Positions 47,195 through 60,652 of a stretch of DNA of 64,000 nt are shown piece by piece. Source of the DNA: Zizania palustris (lineage: Eukaryota; Streptophyta; Magnoliopsida; Poales; Poaceae). Position 1 is the stretch's first letter. Every line of letters starts with the position of its first letter. Below the pieces are notes generated by a model. The model did not search any database. It was given only the letters and a program-made list of their open reading frames with translations, and was not told the DNA's origin. The stretch is taken from positions 68,086,330-68,150,329 of the forward strand of contig JAAALK010000079.1 of assembly GCA_019279435.1 (NCBI GenBank), written 5' to 3'. The translations under genes and the position numbers were made by a program.

Positions 47195-50100
47195 CTATTC
47201 ACACATGTAATGTACATCACCATTGGGGCCATCACTGGGAAGTAGCCAAGTGAAAAAGCCCTCATAGGTCTCTCCTCTTGACCTCTGGGATGAATACTCC
47301 ACAAGCATGTGCCACAACTCACCAACCGTCCACCTATGGAGCAATATCCACTGGGTAACCTGACACAGTATGATGGGGCACCAAAGAATGTAAGATAAAA
47401 GGGCATGTTTACAAAGCTTCATATTCATTATGAGAAGTAGGTGTGGATAGTATCCAGCTGATGAGAATCTAAAAAAGTTGGTGTATACTAGCTTTTGGAT
47501 TCTAATTCATTTCCAGACTATGTAGCTATTGAGTTTCACAAGTTAGGTTCAAATCTAGACCATTTAGGGGAACTTTAGATTTTAAAAGTAGCTGAAGCTA
47601 CTAGAAATTAACTCTGTTAGAGACATAAATTAGAAGATCATGCGGTTCACGCCTCCATCTTGCACATCACTGTAACTGTTTTTTGTTGTTCAAGTTACTC
47701 TATTAAACTTTCTACATTTGAACAAGGTCCCTTCAAGGAGAGGCTCCATTGGACAGTACTGAATGAGGATCTACATCTGAACCCGAAGGATATTCTACCT
47801 TACCTTTCTAGGCTAAACAAAACAATATGGAAATGGTGGTACAGGCATGCATTACCTCTTCTAATCTTTTCAGAGATTCAGACTCAAAAGTATAGTAGTT
47901 AACAAAAGATCGAAGTGCCTGAAAAGTAAGAATAGACATGCTTGTATGAACACCCCAATAATGTAAGTACATGATATTATGGGTAAAAGTTAACGTCATC
48001 AATCATTTTTCACGTACTTGAGATGCCGCAATCCACTGAATCATGCTCTTGATTTCAGGGTTTCCTCCAAAAGCCCCGCAACCCCAGTTTCCAGTTGAAA
48101 CCCCTGTACATTCATCGGGAATGACACTTGGATAGTTATCCTTGGTGATTAAACCCTGAACCATGTGACAAAAGTTAAAATAATAAAATATAATCAGAAT
48201 GGACAGATTTGGTACTTCTGATGCCATCAATATGTATTGTGTTGCTACTTAAGCCTGAAAACAATATTGCTGGCTATCACACTAGACCTTATTTGAATAT
48301 AACCAGGCAGCAGAGTGCCAATTTGTTTGAACTGCCCTTAATTTACTTCAATGGTTGACACGACAATTTGGCAGGGACAAACAGATTCCGATATTCAATT
48401 TCTGAACCTAACCAGAAATTGGAATGTCGACTAATAGATGGCGATGCTTGAAAATAGAATTTTGCTAATAGCAACCTCCCCAGGGATCATTAATCAAAGT
48501 ACCTGGAAAAGCTTCACATAGAGTTGATGCTTTGATTGATCCACAAAACCGCAAAAGGCCTTGTTCACTTCCCTGCATACACATCTACCATAAATAAAAA
48601 CAATACCAAAAATGCTATATATATATATATATTATTTTGTTTAGAAATGTTGTGGATAGTGTCAATGAGCAGCCAGTAAAATACAAAGTTGTGACAAATT
48701 GAAGTCAAGAAAAAATAAGACATACCTTAGAAGACCACTAGATTCAAACTGTAACATAGTTGGACAATCCAAAGCATCAATTGCCACTATCCTAGTTTTC
48801 CGTCTACCCATTTCATCAAAGGGTTTGTTATCTAAATAGTCACCAGTAAAACGGAATGAGGAACCATACCTGTAAGGTGCAAGCGAAGGGTTTGTATCAT
48901 GTAAAAATTATCACATGGTGTAAAGGAATGCATATCCATAAATCACAACGTAGTTGATGAACACAGTGGAAGTTATTTCTACCCATGATCTAAATCAAGC
49001 AAATGGCAGAAAAGTGTTAAAAACTAACCCCATATACTGTGAGAACCTTTCTGCACCAACAATTTCTATAGCCTCATTGTCTTCCATCGAAGCCATGAAG
49101 AGCATGCCCACAATCAATTCTGGGTTTATCATGAATCGGATCTCTTCCTTTACCACAAAAAGATAGACCATTTATGAGGAAACACCAAAAACACTTACAT
49201 GAATGTCATTTGTCTTAGCTAATCAAAGAACACAGCATCAAGAAATGCTTCTACCAACTACTCTTAAGAGTAAAACATCCAAAAGTGCTACTCTGCTAGC
49301 TGGCAGCATGCAGACAAGACCAAAGGCACTTCAGTTCACATCATATGGACATGAAATTAAAAATTGGTTATGAACCAGTGAGGCATCATGAGTAATTTCC
49401 CAAGTAGCATACGATATGGCAGATAAGCTACATACAAAACGAATGCATCAATGTGCTTTGCAATGAGTGATATGGGAATATCAGCACATAACTATTGCAA
49501 GCCAATGTCCAAATGGAGAAATTTTTACTGAAATGAGAATGTGGGGAATAAGATGTGCAAAAGAAAGAAACCTGCACACAGCCTCTGGAAAGTGCACCTC
49601 CTCCTAAATATCTATTTGCAAAATCAACTTCAAGGGCTTCTTGTTCCCCATCTTCTATCAAACCCGAGGAAAATACCTACTAATGAAAAGAAACAAAACA
49701 ATTAGCAGTTTTCATCAGACCAAGAAACACTTGAGACATAGGGATAATCGTCGAGGAGAAACAGGAACCCCACAATATTTATATCAATAATCGCCACAAT
49801 ATGACATATGCTGATATTACATCAAAGCACTGGTAATAGATGAAATGGTTTACCATCTCCTGTAACCGAACAAAAGAGGTCCATAAAAGACAGATATTTT
49901 TCTAAAATTTACAACACCATTTACCCGGAATGCACAGAGGGGAGCACCAGATTTCATCCAAGCATCCATGTCAGGATATGTAATGCCAGCAGATACGGCA
50001 TGGCAAGGAAGAACCTTGCGCTCAAACGAAACGGAACCAGAAAGTGTAGAAGCAGTCACTCTGTTGAAATAGTGAACAAGGCACCTCACTTTCTGCTCCT

Positions 50101-50770
50101 GGCTTTGCCTTGAATTATAACACAATGCCCTGTGGATCGATCAGTAAAACGCAGAAGCATAACCGATCAGCTCGAACAGTTGATCATTTAGCCCAAAAAT
50201 GCTAGCTTTGAGAAACCTAGACCAAAATAAATGGCAGTGCACATACGCGAACAGGCAATCGAAATTGATCACTGGGAGGCGCGCGTCGGGCCTATCGGTC
50301 GTGGGGAACAGGCAGAAGAGCGCGCAGACGAGAAGCGCGGCGGCGAGCTCCTGGCTGAGGAGCACGAGTCCGGCATCCTGCGACCCCAGGAGGCGGAGCC
50401 CGCGAGACTGGTCGCCGGCACAGTGGTAGTGGTCCTCGAGAAGCGTGGGGAGGCGGAGGAGGAGGAGGCGGGCGAGGGAGGGGAGGATGTGGTCGAACCA
50501 GTCCCGCGCCTGGGCACGCGAGAGGAGGTCGTCGAAGAAGAGTGCGAATCCTTCGGCGGCGCGAGGGGGGAGCGGGTCGAGGTTGAGCGCGAGGCGGAGG
50601 TCGGTGAGGGCGTCGGCGAAGACGTCACCCGAGGATACGCGGCTGACGTCGGGGCCGAGTGCGAGCGCCTTGAGAGCCTCCTGCGCCGGCGGCGGCCAGA
50701 AGAGGGCGCCGCCGCGGAGGACGACGGGGAGGAAGGGCAGGATCGAGCGCAGGTCGCCGCGCGTCTCCAT
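47195..50770 (-). CDS. PARG: Poly(ADP-ribose) glycohydrolase
   Basis: Nine exons, 50770-50247, 50129-49925, 49676-49572, 49147-49029, 48869-48726, 48572-48503, 48155-48018, 47918-47856 and 47359-47195, give 510 aa, all in phase. PARG cuts ribose-ribose bonds in poly(ADP-ribose) and reverses PARP action in DNA damage and stress responses. The helical N-terminal domain includes ILPFLPVVLRGGALFWPP and SQDAGLVLLSQELAAALL. The catalytic macrodomain carries VDFANRYLGGGALSRGCVQ/EE. The GGG(x)n-QEE signature, with the two catalytic glutamates, is reconstituted across the exon 3/4 junction. Further conserved blocks are RFMINPELIVGMLF, AIEIVGAERFSQYMGYG and GVSTGNWGCGAFGGNPE. The length matches plant PARG1/2. 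It is head-to-head with the PPR gene. Confidence 0.95.
48616..48633. repeat. (AT)n microsatellite in PARG intron
   Basis: A short run of at dinucleotides between exons 5 and 6 of PARG. Confidence 0.75.
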
Positions 50771-50951
50771 CTCCGATCCTCCGATCCGCGTGACGGCTTG
50801 ATCTAGCTCAAAGTTGCAAAAAGCACCCGGAAATCTGAAGTATTTCTTGGCCCAAACGAATTTTGCGGCCACCCGGAGGACTGACACTCTGACCGTGACC
50901 GAAGCAGGCGAAGCTTATCCGTTCCTCTCCCGCTTGGCCGCGGCGCTTGCC
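50771..50951. promoter_or_regulatory. Putative bidirectional promoter between PARG and PPR gene
   Basis: Only 181 bp separate the PARG start codon (minus) from the chosen PPR start codon (plus). Both promoters and 5' UTRs must overlap here. There is no TATA box that I can see. If the PPR gene uses the in-frame ATG at 50814 the gap shrinks to 43 bp. Confidence 0.45.
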
Positions 50952-53117
50952 ATGAGACACCACGGCCACGGGCAACGCAATGGCCGCGCCCCCGCCCAAG
51001 CCTCGGGCTCGGCGCTACCGTGCCACGTGCCGCCTCGCCGACACCGCGTACGCGTACGCGTCGCGCCCCGCTCTGGGGTGGAGGATAATGGCAGCGTTGC
51101 GCCACCGAATGTGGTCCTTGACTGCAAACGGCTGGACAAGCTCGTCAAGGCCGGGAGGCTGGGGGACGCTCTCGACCTGTTCGACCGAATGCCGCAGAAG
51201 AACGTCGTCGCGTGGACCTCGGTCATGTCCGGGTGCACGCGCAACGGGCGCCCAGAAGCGGCGCTGGCAATGTTCGCGGACATGGTGGAGTCCGGCGTCG
51301 CGCCGAACGACTTCGCGTGCAACGCGGCGCTGGTGGCGTGCGCCGGCCTGGGCGCGCTCCGTGCCGGGGAGCAAGTGCACTCGCTCGCCGTGCGGGCGGG
51401 CTTCGCCGGCGACGCGTGGATCGGGAGCTGCTTGATCGAGCTGTACTCTCGGTGCGGCTCCTTGCGGGCGGCCAAGGACGTGTTCGACCGGATGGAGTCG
51501 CCGGACGTGGTTGGATACACTTCGCTCATCTCGGCGTTCTGCCGGAATGGGGAGTTTGAGCTAGCGGCAGAGACATTGGCCCTGATGATGAGGCAGGGAT
51601 TGGAGCCAAACGAGCACACCATGACAACCATTTTAGCAGCATGCCCCCAGCTTCTTGGTGAGCAGATACACGGCTACTTGATGAAGACAATGGCCTCGCA
51701 GTCACACTCACACAGCGTTTACTCGTCGACTGCTCTGATCGATTTCTATTCAAGAAACGGCGAATTCGACATGGCAAAGGCAGTATTTGATAATCTCCGC
51801 TGCAAGAATGTGGTTTCATGGTGCTCCATGATGCAACTATGCATCAGAGATGGAAGGCTGGAAGAGGCATTGCAAGTGTTCGGTGATATGCTTTCAGAAG
51901 ATGTTGATCCTAACGAGTTTGCACTATCAATTGCTCTAGGGGCTTGTGAATGCATTGATCTAGGGCGTCAACTTCACTGCTCAGTGATCAAGCGCAATTT
52001 AATCGCAGATATCCGGGTGTCGAATGCTCTATTGTCTATGTATGGTAGAACTGGTCTTGTCCAAGAACTGGAGCTGTGCTCAACAAGACTGATAATCTTG
52101 ATCTTGTTAGCTGGACCACCGCAATTTCTGCAAACTTCCAAAATGGTTTTGGTGAGAAGGCCATAGCATTGCTCTATCAGATGCATTCAGAAGGATTCAC
52201 ACCAAATGACTATGCCTTTTCCAGCGTGCTGAGTTCTTGCGCAGACGTGGCATCTCTGGATCAAGGAATGCTTGTTCCATTGCCTGGCTCTGAAACTGGG
52301 ATGTGACTCCAAAATCTGCACCGGGAATGCACTGATCAACATGTACTCCAAGTGTGGTCAGATTGCCTCTGCAAGGCTTGCATTTGATGTCATGCATAAC
52401 CACGACGTTACATCTTGGAACTCGCTGATTCACGGTTATGCGCAGCATGGTGATGCAAAGCAGGCACTGGAGGTGTTCAGCAAGATGTGTTCCAATGGTT
52501 GCAAGCCAGATGAGTCGACATTTCTAGGAGTCCTTGTAGGGTGCAATCATGCAGGTATGGTAAAAGAAGGGGAGCTGTTCTTCAGACTGATGATTGATCA
52601 GTACAGCATCGCGCCAATGCCTTGTCACTACGCTTGCATGATCGACATGCTGGGCCGAAACGGCAGATTTGATGAGGCACTAGGCATGATCGATGGCATG
52701 CCATTCGAGCCCGATGCCTTGATCTGGAAGACGCTACTGGCATCGTGCAAGCTGCACAGGAATCTGGACATAGGGAAGCTTGCAGCAGGCAGGCTGATGG
52801 AGCTTTCAGAGAGGGACTCCGCGAGCTACGTGCTGATGTCGAGCATCTACGCCATGCACGGGGAATGGGACGACGCCGGGAAGGTGCGGAGGAGGATGGA
52901 CGAAACCGGCGTCAAGAAGGACGCCGGCTGCAGCTGGATTGAGATCAAGAACGAGGTGCATGCGTTTGCTGCAAGAGACACGTCTCACCCAGACTCCGCG
53001 TCCATATATCGGATGCTAGGTGAGCTCGTTGCCGTGATGAAGAACACAGACCAACATGAATTGCTTGATGTACATATGCAGATTTATCAGAAGCCAGATA
53101 TGAAAGAAAGATTTTAA
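50952..53117 (+). pseudogene. PLS/E-class pentatricopeptide repeat (PPR) protein gene with two opposing frameshifts
   Basis: A single intron-free coding region, as usual for PPR genes, of about 720 codons. PPR proteins bind organellar RNA for editing or processing. The N-terminus is Arg/Pro/Ala-rich, consistent with organelle targeting. Tandem 35-residue-type repeats start near GRLGDALDLFDRMPQKNVVAW and continue (GSLRAAKDVFDRMESPDVVGY; GEFDMAKAVFDNLRCKNVVSW; GQIASARLAFDVMHNHDVTSW). The end, CSWIEIKNEVHAFAARDTSHP, is the E/E+ type motif without a DYW domain. Near 52072 one base seems missing: frame 1 ends VQELE and the next frame carries LNKTDNLDLVSWTTAISAN. Near 52277 one base seems added, restoring frame 1 at FHCLALKLGCDSKICTGN. 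In between, frame 1 meets a stop at 52164. It is a recent pseudogene or contains two sequence errors. Confidence 0.85.
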
Positions 53118-54064
53118 GAAAGTTTTGACCTGTATTTGCTCCTGCAGAATTTCCTTCCGTTTCAGGATTCCCAGCTAGTTGGATATGGACAAGGAACACG
53201 AGACACAGAACAATTATACTAAGACTGAGGATGTGTTAGATTTGCATTTGAGATTATCTTTAAAAGACTTGCTATCCAAACACTCTATATATAACATTTA
53301 GCAATTCTCTCTAAAAATATGAATCCAAAGGATTCTTAGAGGGTTAGTTGAAGAGTATATAAATATATGAAGGGAAAAAATCAGGGAGAACACAATAACA
53401 CTCTGTAGATAAAATTTAACAATTATCTCTTCTTTGGATTGAAGGGAATTTGGAGGATATTTAGAGGAATTGAAGTAGTTCCTGTGAAATTCCTTCATTC
53501 CGAAAGAGCCCTTAATATATACGGAGTAACTCCAAAGGATTCTTCGAGGGTGAGTCGAAGAGCAGATAAATATATGAAGGAAAAGAATTTTAGGAAGCAC
53601 ACTATATGAAGATTTAGGGAACCCTGGAGCATCACAAAAACTTCCTATCTAACTAACACTATACATAAAATTTAACAATTCTCTAAAAATACAACTCAAA
53701 AGGTCAGTTAAAGAGCACACATATACACGTCACCTGCCATAATTTAACATATTTTTTCGTCTGGCTGAAATTTGGATCCTAATTTGCTTACGTTTGCATT
53801 TACAATGAAGATTTTTTTTGGTTGCACCCACACCACGCAGCATACGAAACTGAGAACATCTCTCATCTACTCAAACGATGTCCAAGTTTTTGATACCTCT
53901 GACATGCACTTGTTAAAAAAGAAGGCAGGAACAGACAGCCTTGACCTACGAACAGCAAAAAACTAGGTAGGAAGTAGGAACAGAAGGCAAAGACCCTGCA
54001 TCCGAAATAAACGCTTGAACCGCTCGCAATTACACTCAGGATGTGCTGATTACGAACTGCCATC
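53118..54064. other. Spacer between PPR and PTI1-like genes with duplicated repeat unit
   Basis: A roughly 60-bp unit around 'ccaaaggattcttagagggttagttgaagag' at 53325-53375 is repeated in diverged form at about 53530-53585 and partly at 53640-53725. These look like pieces of nested MITEs. No gene recognised. Confidence 0.5.
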
Positions 54065-57000
54065 TTAATTCTCAGCTTCTGGCGCCGGATCCGAGGCAGC
54101 CGGCACTACTGGTTTTTGTTGAACAAGGGGAGAGAGCGCCTTGACAACAATACTCATGTTGGGCCTGAACTCTGCTTCGTATTGGACACAAAGAGCCGCC
54201 ACCGCAGCAAGCTGCAGATGAGAGTGCAACCAAGTACATCAATAGTGACATCTCATCAAGATTGCTACTCTAAATAATGTTAAAAAACATAAGCAGATGG
54301 AGATAGATTGGGAGAGAGACCTTAGCAAGTCCCTTTGGAGGATATTCACCCTTTAACCTAGGATCTACACATTGTTTGACCTTGTCTTCACTTAGTCTTG
54401 GAGTAGCCTGAAGAGAGAAAAAATGTACACAAACAGGTTGGAGCAAATACTTTTCTTCTTTCACTACCAGAGTGGTCTGGCCAATTACATGGAACCCAGG
54501 AAATATCCAAGCTAATTTCCTAATTGAGAAATCCAGATTATTGATAGAAATCGTTTATGGTTTGTAATGACGGAGTTTCACTTAGGTTTAGTCGATTTCG
54601 GGTTCATAATTCAAATAATCAAATCCACGTGACCTATGAACAAAGTTGGTTATTATTTATAAACCATTTTAGTCTGGGAATGGCAGGTGACCAGTTAGAA
54701 GATAGATACTGACATGATTTACAGTGCTGATTCACTGAACCTGCAATAAGTTGTTTGGGTCTGACAATGGTCATATTGGTACTTTCATCGTTTGTTGGCA
54801 AAATTATTTTGTTTAATATTCCTAAACGATGTCCCTCTTGTCATGAATTTATTTATTGGACTTTATATTTTCAATTTTACAACTTGATACAAACAATAGA
54901 AATGGGGAAAATCATTATAATTGATTATTGACTAAGAGATTAGGAAGCACAGCAAAAGCAAGAAGAAAACTTACCCAAGTGACTAGACTTTGCTGTCCCC
55001 GAGGCATTGTGTGGTCCACTGGTTTCCTCCCAGTCAGTAGTTCAAGAAGAACTACACCAAAACTGTAGACATCACTCTTCTGTGTCAGCTGGCCAGTCAT
55101 CGCATATCTGCATCAAGTAGAATAATCAAAGTGAGCGGAAAACTGGAAATACATAAAATACATGGCCTCAAACATTTCCACAACTCATGCCAAGAACATA
55201 TAAACACTCATAAACATACATTTGTTGCTCAGAAATTCTTTATCAGGAATTTACAATTGACTTACCCAACTGATATAAAGAAGGTGAACATTAAAAACAT
55301 GTGAAACCAATCGAGGGCAAATGAACAATCTAACTTCTCAGTATCCAGACACAATTAGTAAACACATTTTTCCTTCTAGGCAGAGGAAACTAATACAAGT
55401 AGGTCTGAATGTAAAATAAAGGCACTATGTTTGTTGCCCGATATCATAGCTTTGAAGGTAGCAGAAGTAACACAAAAAACAGCACTCCAATAGGGCTGTC
55501 ATAAAAGGTTCCTTCTTAATTCAGCCTATGTACTTCACCATAAGGTCATAAATCACTTAGGTGGCACACACTTACTAGCAATGTTCTGCCTACTTTTCCA
55601 AAAATGAATGCTACATCTGCATGCAGATAGTGGTTAGGCTGTCTTATTTAGGAAATGAGTAGAAGATGTATCGTAACATGTCAGTGGACTTTGCCAAAAT
55701 ATAGAGTGCATAGTCCAAAGATTGGATTGTATTGAGTGTCTGCTTTTCAGAAAAATGGCTATGAAAGAATCACTATCTGCCAAAATATCAGTAGAAGCTA
55801 TTCTCAAAAAAAAAACAGTAGAAGCCAAATGCATTCAACAGTTGATTCTACATACTATTTAATGTGCCCTGCCAAATCGACAAAAACCTAATCAGATTGC
55901 TATTTACAATAAATTTCCACAAATGGGGCAAGGGTTAAAAAAAACTCTTGCAGGGACATGCAACCAACTATCGTATATAATTGAAGGTCCAAATAACTAT
56001 CAACATCAATATGGAGACAAGTCAATATCACCACACAGGAATGGAATACACCACACGGGTGAACATAGACAAAAAAAAGTGAACCTGAATTTATTAGCAT
56101 GTATCATAGTTACCAAATTCATGGATAAAAATCGATTTGCAAAGCAAGGACAGGTTCCATACAGAATTTAGGCGGAAAAGTGCTGCATGCTCCTGGTAAA
56201 GTTGGAACACAGTAACACTTTTGATTCCTACATCCGCCATGAAGTGAAGTTCCAGGGATTCAATTTGACTTAAACATGGGGTGGATCTTTACTGATTTCC
56301 AAATCCAGTATTTAGTGACAGGAAGGAAGAAGAATTTTCAGGATTAGTGATTGGGCCTGATATTCATCTTTCTTACAGGCTGTAGCCACACAACGTCGGT
56401 TTGAAACAGGGATTTTTTATTAAAAAAAGTAATTACTCCACACATACACCCACACCACACCTATTGGTCTGATTTCATTTAAGTCAGTAAGTCACACAGT
56501 ACCACAGCCTCCACTTTTTGAGGTTCATGCATGTTGTCCCTACCTGGTTGCACTGCCACCTCACTGCCTTTCATGTTATTTTGGAGGCGCTGAGAATATA
56601 CAGTTCTGTCCTTGGGGGCACCTAGGCTAGCTCTGGTGATGTCTATCGGACATGAACCGAGAAGTATGTGCACTTTGGGCCCAAAATCACAACTTTGGTT
56701 CCTATTAGGTAAGTAATTCAGGTAAAACTGGCTGACTCGTATTTCAGACAGAAAAGTAGCTTTTAGTCCATGGGAACCAACCCAGATAAGCTTAGCAAAA
56801 ATAGGATAGCAAACTAGACTAGGATAATCTATGAATTAGTTATCCAAAAAGCATATCAGACCTTTCAAGTTTCAAGGCAGCCCCCTCATTTAAAGATGGT
56901 CCCTAATACATTGGCATGAATAAACACCACAGCAAATCTCAGTTTGTCAATACTTTGTTACCTTATTTAGTTGGTTCAAAATGTATGGGTTAAATACAGT

Positions 57001-58801
57001 TGAGCTAGATTTTAAAAAAGGTAGTTGCACTAAGATGGAATGTACTGAGTCGCATGCAGAAATGCATCAGTATAAATTAGACATTACTCTGGTGCATGAT
57101 ATCCAAAGGTCCCTAATACACGAGTTGAGTGGAGGCGTGCTGCCATATCTGGAGCTTGATTTAAGAGATTGAAATCCGCAATTTTTGCCTTGAAGTCCTC
57201 AAACAGAAGTACATTGCTTGATCTGATGTCCCGATGAATGATTGAAGGCTGAACCTTCTCATGCAGGTACTCTATACCTTTTGCTGCCTCAATTGCAATT
57301 TTGACCCTTTGCATCCAATCAAGCACAGGACCAGGCTGTGCACCTTGAACTCCTTTTCTTCCTGTGGTATTAAGAAAAGTTGATGCAAGTTCATTACAGC
57401 TGAACCTGATGTGAATGCCACATGCTATGGATACTGGGTGCTTGATGTCTTACCATGAAGGACATCATGAAGGGAACCCATTGTTGCAAATTCATATGCC
57501 AGTATACGATAATTTCCCTCCACACAGTAACCCAACATCTCAACAAGATTTTCATGTTTTAGCTTTGATACTTGTGAGATCTAGAGTCCATACATAAAAA
57601 TTGAAGAGCTTTAGTCTTGTGGAACTGCCATCAAGTCAAGAGGAATAACTAACAGAAAAGGTAAAAAAACCTGTGATTTTATGAGCGATCACCTGTTTCA
57701 AGAATTCATCATTAGGCTCATTTTCAGATGCATCCAATTTCTTGACTGCCGCTTGCCTACCATCATCGAAAGTGGCATGGTATACTCGTCCATATGAACC
57801 TTCACCAATCAGAGCATTTGATCCAAAATTGTCAGTTTTTTGTTTTAAGTCATCCAACGACAATTCAGGGACATCAATTGTAAGGGGGGCAATCTCCGGT
57901 TCAGGTTGACCAGAAGGAGCCTTTGAAGACTTTTGCTTGGCTGATGAATGAAAACATGAAAATATAATCAACAAGGGTTCAACTTCAACATCAAAACAAT
58001 GTCAGCTAAGAGATAATGTAGCAGTAACTGTAACATGCACAAATTATCTCTTCAAATAGAACACAGAAGAATACCTTGGGATGTTTAAGTGAAAATAAAC
58101 AACAGAAAGAACCAAATATGACACGGGCATTAACACCCAACCTTTCTACTCACAAATCACAACACAAAACAGTCAATATAGAATATATGAAGAACTTTTG
58201 TGAATTAGGCCCCTCATAAGAATTTAAGAATAATTTGCATAACTCAAAAGTAACTTCCTATATAAAAGGTAGAACTGGCATTCCATGAACACATTTTGAT
58301 GCATCTTCCACCCAATTTACATAAGATGGCTGATAGTGGTGCACTGGTGCATATGTTTGATATGCAAAACACTGCTATGGTATCCTATCCTTACAATGCA
58401 CTAGGTTGCTAGCTAGTGTTCTAGACTTATAGTACATATTAAATCCAGCACGGAGTAAGATAGCAACTGATATTAATTTGTACGACAAACTCATATCTGA
58501 ATGAAACCTGGTTTGTTTCATATTGAAGCCTGGAGACATAAGTAAATGGATATATTTACCAGCTATTCAAAGTGAAATTGGCCTGCTATGGTCGTTATCT
58601 CAATTCCATCATACAAATAGAAGAGTAAACGGTGGTTCCTTAGCAACATATAATGGACCAAATGGTATTGAAATTCACGTGGCAGAAACAGCAGAAAATG
58701 AACGCACCATCTGTCTTGTTGCTCTGAGCATTGGGGTGTTCCTTTCCATGGTCATCCTCCTCGTCGTCGAACCGGCAATTGCAACAAAACCACTGCCTCA
58801 T
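54065..58801 (-). CDS. PTI1-like receptor-like cytoplasmic kinase
   Basis: Seven coding exons, 58801-58708, 57940-57693, 57580-57454, 57361-57088, 55107-54975, 54407-54321 and 54211-54065, give 369 aa. PTI1-like kinases are membrane-associated Ser/Thr kinases in stress and defence signalling, typically downstream of AGC/OXI1 kinases. The N-terminus MRQWFCCNCRFDDEEDD has clustered cysteines, likely S-acylated. Kinase features in order: Gly loop GEGSYGRVYHA, the ATP-binding Lys in AAVKKLDASE, catalytic HRDIRSSNVLL, and ADFN in place of DFG (a known feature of the PTI1 group). These are followed by VLGTFGYHAPE, LTQKSDVYSFGVVLLELLTG and RFRP-type CVQYEAEFRPNMS. The C-terminus ends DPAPEAEN. A 5' UTR intron is likely: a donor-like CGTTG/GTGAGG lies at about 59319. 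Confidence 0.95.
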
Positions 58802-59885
58802 ATTGTCTCCTCGCAACTTCAATGCATGCGACACATGCATGAAATAGTCAGCACACAACAAAGTTGAGAGCACACAAGGACTGAGGCATTAAATTGCGCA
58901 AGAAGTACACTTCTGTACGGTGTACATCACTAAACAAGTATAGCATCTGACCTCCAGCACGCTGGTACTGATAAGTTCCAAGTATTTTCATCAACGGAAA
59001 AGCTTAGAATTTTCACATTCAGCATGCGCCTTCCAAGAAGCGGTCAACCTAAAATCTACACCCCACTGTGAGTACAGACTATTTCAGGTTATTTCCAGAA
59101 ACGCGTGGAACCAGGTCAATCCCGCCCCCGCCCCCAAGAGAAAAAACGGAAATCAAAGTGCTAGTCGAACTCCACGACGCAGCATACAAATCCGTCCGTA
59201 GCTCAGTAACCCGGATGGATCAGGGGTATTATCCATCCCAGACAGGAAGATTCTGACCGGAGTGGTGGGAGCAAAGCAAAAGACAATCAGAATCAGAGCA
59301 GGCTAAAGGATTCCTCACCAACGATTCGAGACAGCAGCAGGGGGGGCGGCGCTAGGGCAGGCGAACCGAGGCGGAGCTTGGACGGACGGAGATGCTACAG
59401 GGGGAGGGGGGGGAGAAGTGGAGGGCGGGGCGGCGCCGCCTCCTGCAGTCCTGCGTGCCTGCTCGCGTTAAACCCGGCGTGTCTACGGGAGGGCGGAAGA
59501 AGAGGGCTTAATCTCGCTCGTTAATTTCGCGATTAGTATTAACGACGAGACGCGCCGAGGCGGTACGAGGGTGGGAGGAACCTGAGCTGGCCACCGTTGT
59601 CACTGACATGTGGGGACCAAAAGCGTGGGGTCAACTAGTCAGTGAGGTGCGTGCGGGTGGCCGTCTCGGACTTTACTGGCCGTTTCAGTGACATGTGGGG
59701 CCCATTTTTTTGCTCAGGTGAGGAGCGTCCGGTCTGTCGGTTTAAATAAACCGGACTACCTGCACGTCAGGCGAAAATACCGGCGGAATATATACGGACT
59801 AATCTACTGTTTTTTTTTAAAAAATACAGCCTATATACGGAATATACCCATTTTTAACGTGCAATCAATTTACTAAATCGATTCT

Positions 59886-60100
59886 TAGTGCATTTTGTTT
59901 CAGCTTCTAGCAGCTAGAGATTTTTAGTATCTAGCTAGTCTGAGTAGCCGGTGTTTTTCAGCTTCTAGATTCTAATTCATTTTAGATTTCGTAGATAGTG
60001 ATTCTCACAATATGAGTCCAGAATTCTTAATCGTTTGTTTCCGTATCAGATTTTAGTAGTAGTTGTAACTATCAGAAGCTGAAACAAACATACCCTTAGG
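59886..60100. mobile_element. MITE-like element with inverted ends
   Basis: The left end contains tgcattttgtttcagcttct and the right end agaagctgaaacaaacatac, which are inverted complements over about 18 bp. Similar sequence ('ggattctaattcatttccaga') occurs near 47497-47520, suggesting a dispersed family. The target duplication is unclear (possibly cttag). Confidence 0.5.
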
Positions 60101-60632
60101 ACCGATTAATTTATATAATATTACGGAACACGGAACAGAGAGTATATTAATATTAATCTTGGCGATTAGCAGACATCATGGTCATGGTCAGTACAGTAAG
60201 TTTTATATAGCAGAAAAGGCACACCTACAACAGTATTTTATGCCAAATTAGATCTCTTGAGGATGGGATATAACTAAATATGGTTACCAGCCAAATATAT
60301 ATTTTATGAGCATAATCAACTGTGTGTTGTATGCCTAGTGAGCAGGCTAACTTCATGCAATTAATATTGTGACATTGTTGGCTGCAAAGTTCCATATGGA
60401 AAATAAAATGTGATGGCATTTTTTTTGTTAAGAATGCAACTAATCTGTAAACATAAGCATGTGATGGGGGCATTGATTAGTGGTAGCAGGTGTATTTAAC
60501 ATGGGAGATGGGACCATCATTCATTGATTAGGTGGCAAGGCCTCTTTTCCTCATTGCACGGCTTAACATCAATACCTCTTGTCTAATAGTGTAAGTTTAT
60601 GTGAATTTAATTATATAATACATACACACACA

Positions 60633-60652
60633 ATTATATATATATATATATA
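60633..60652. repeat. (AT)n microsatellite
   Basis: A run of at dinucleotides in intergenic DNA. Confidence 0.75.

Noticed and set aside
50231..50806. Plus-strand Glu/Arg-rich frame of 191 residues
   Set aside because: Antisense shadow of the GC-rich first exon of PARG.
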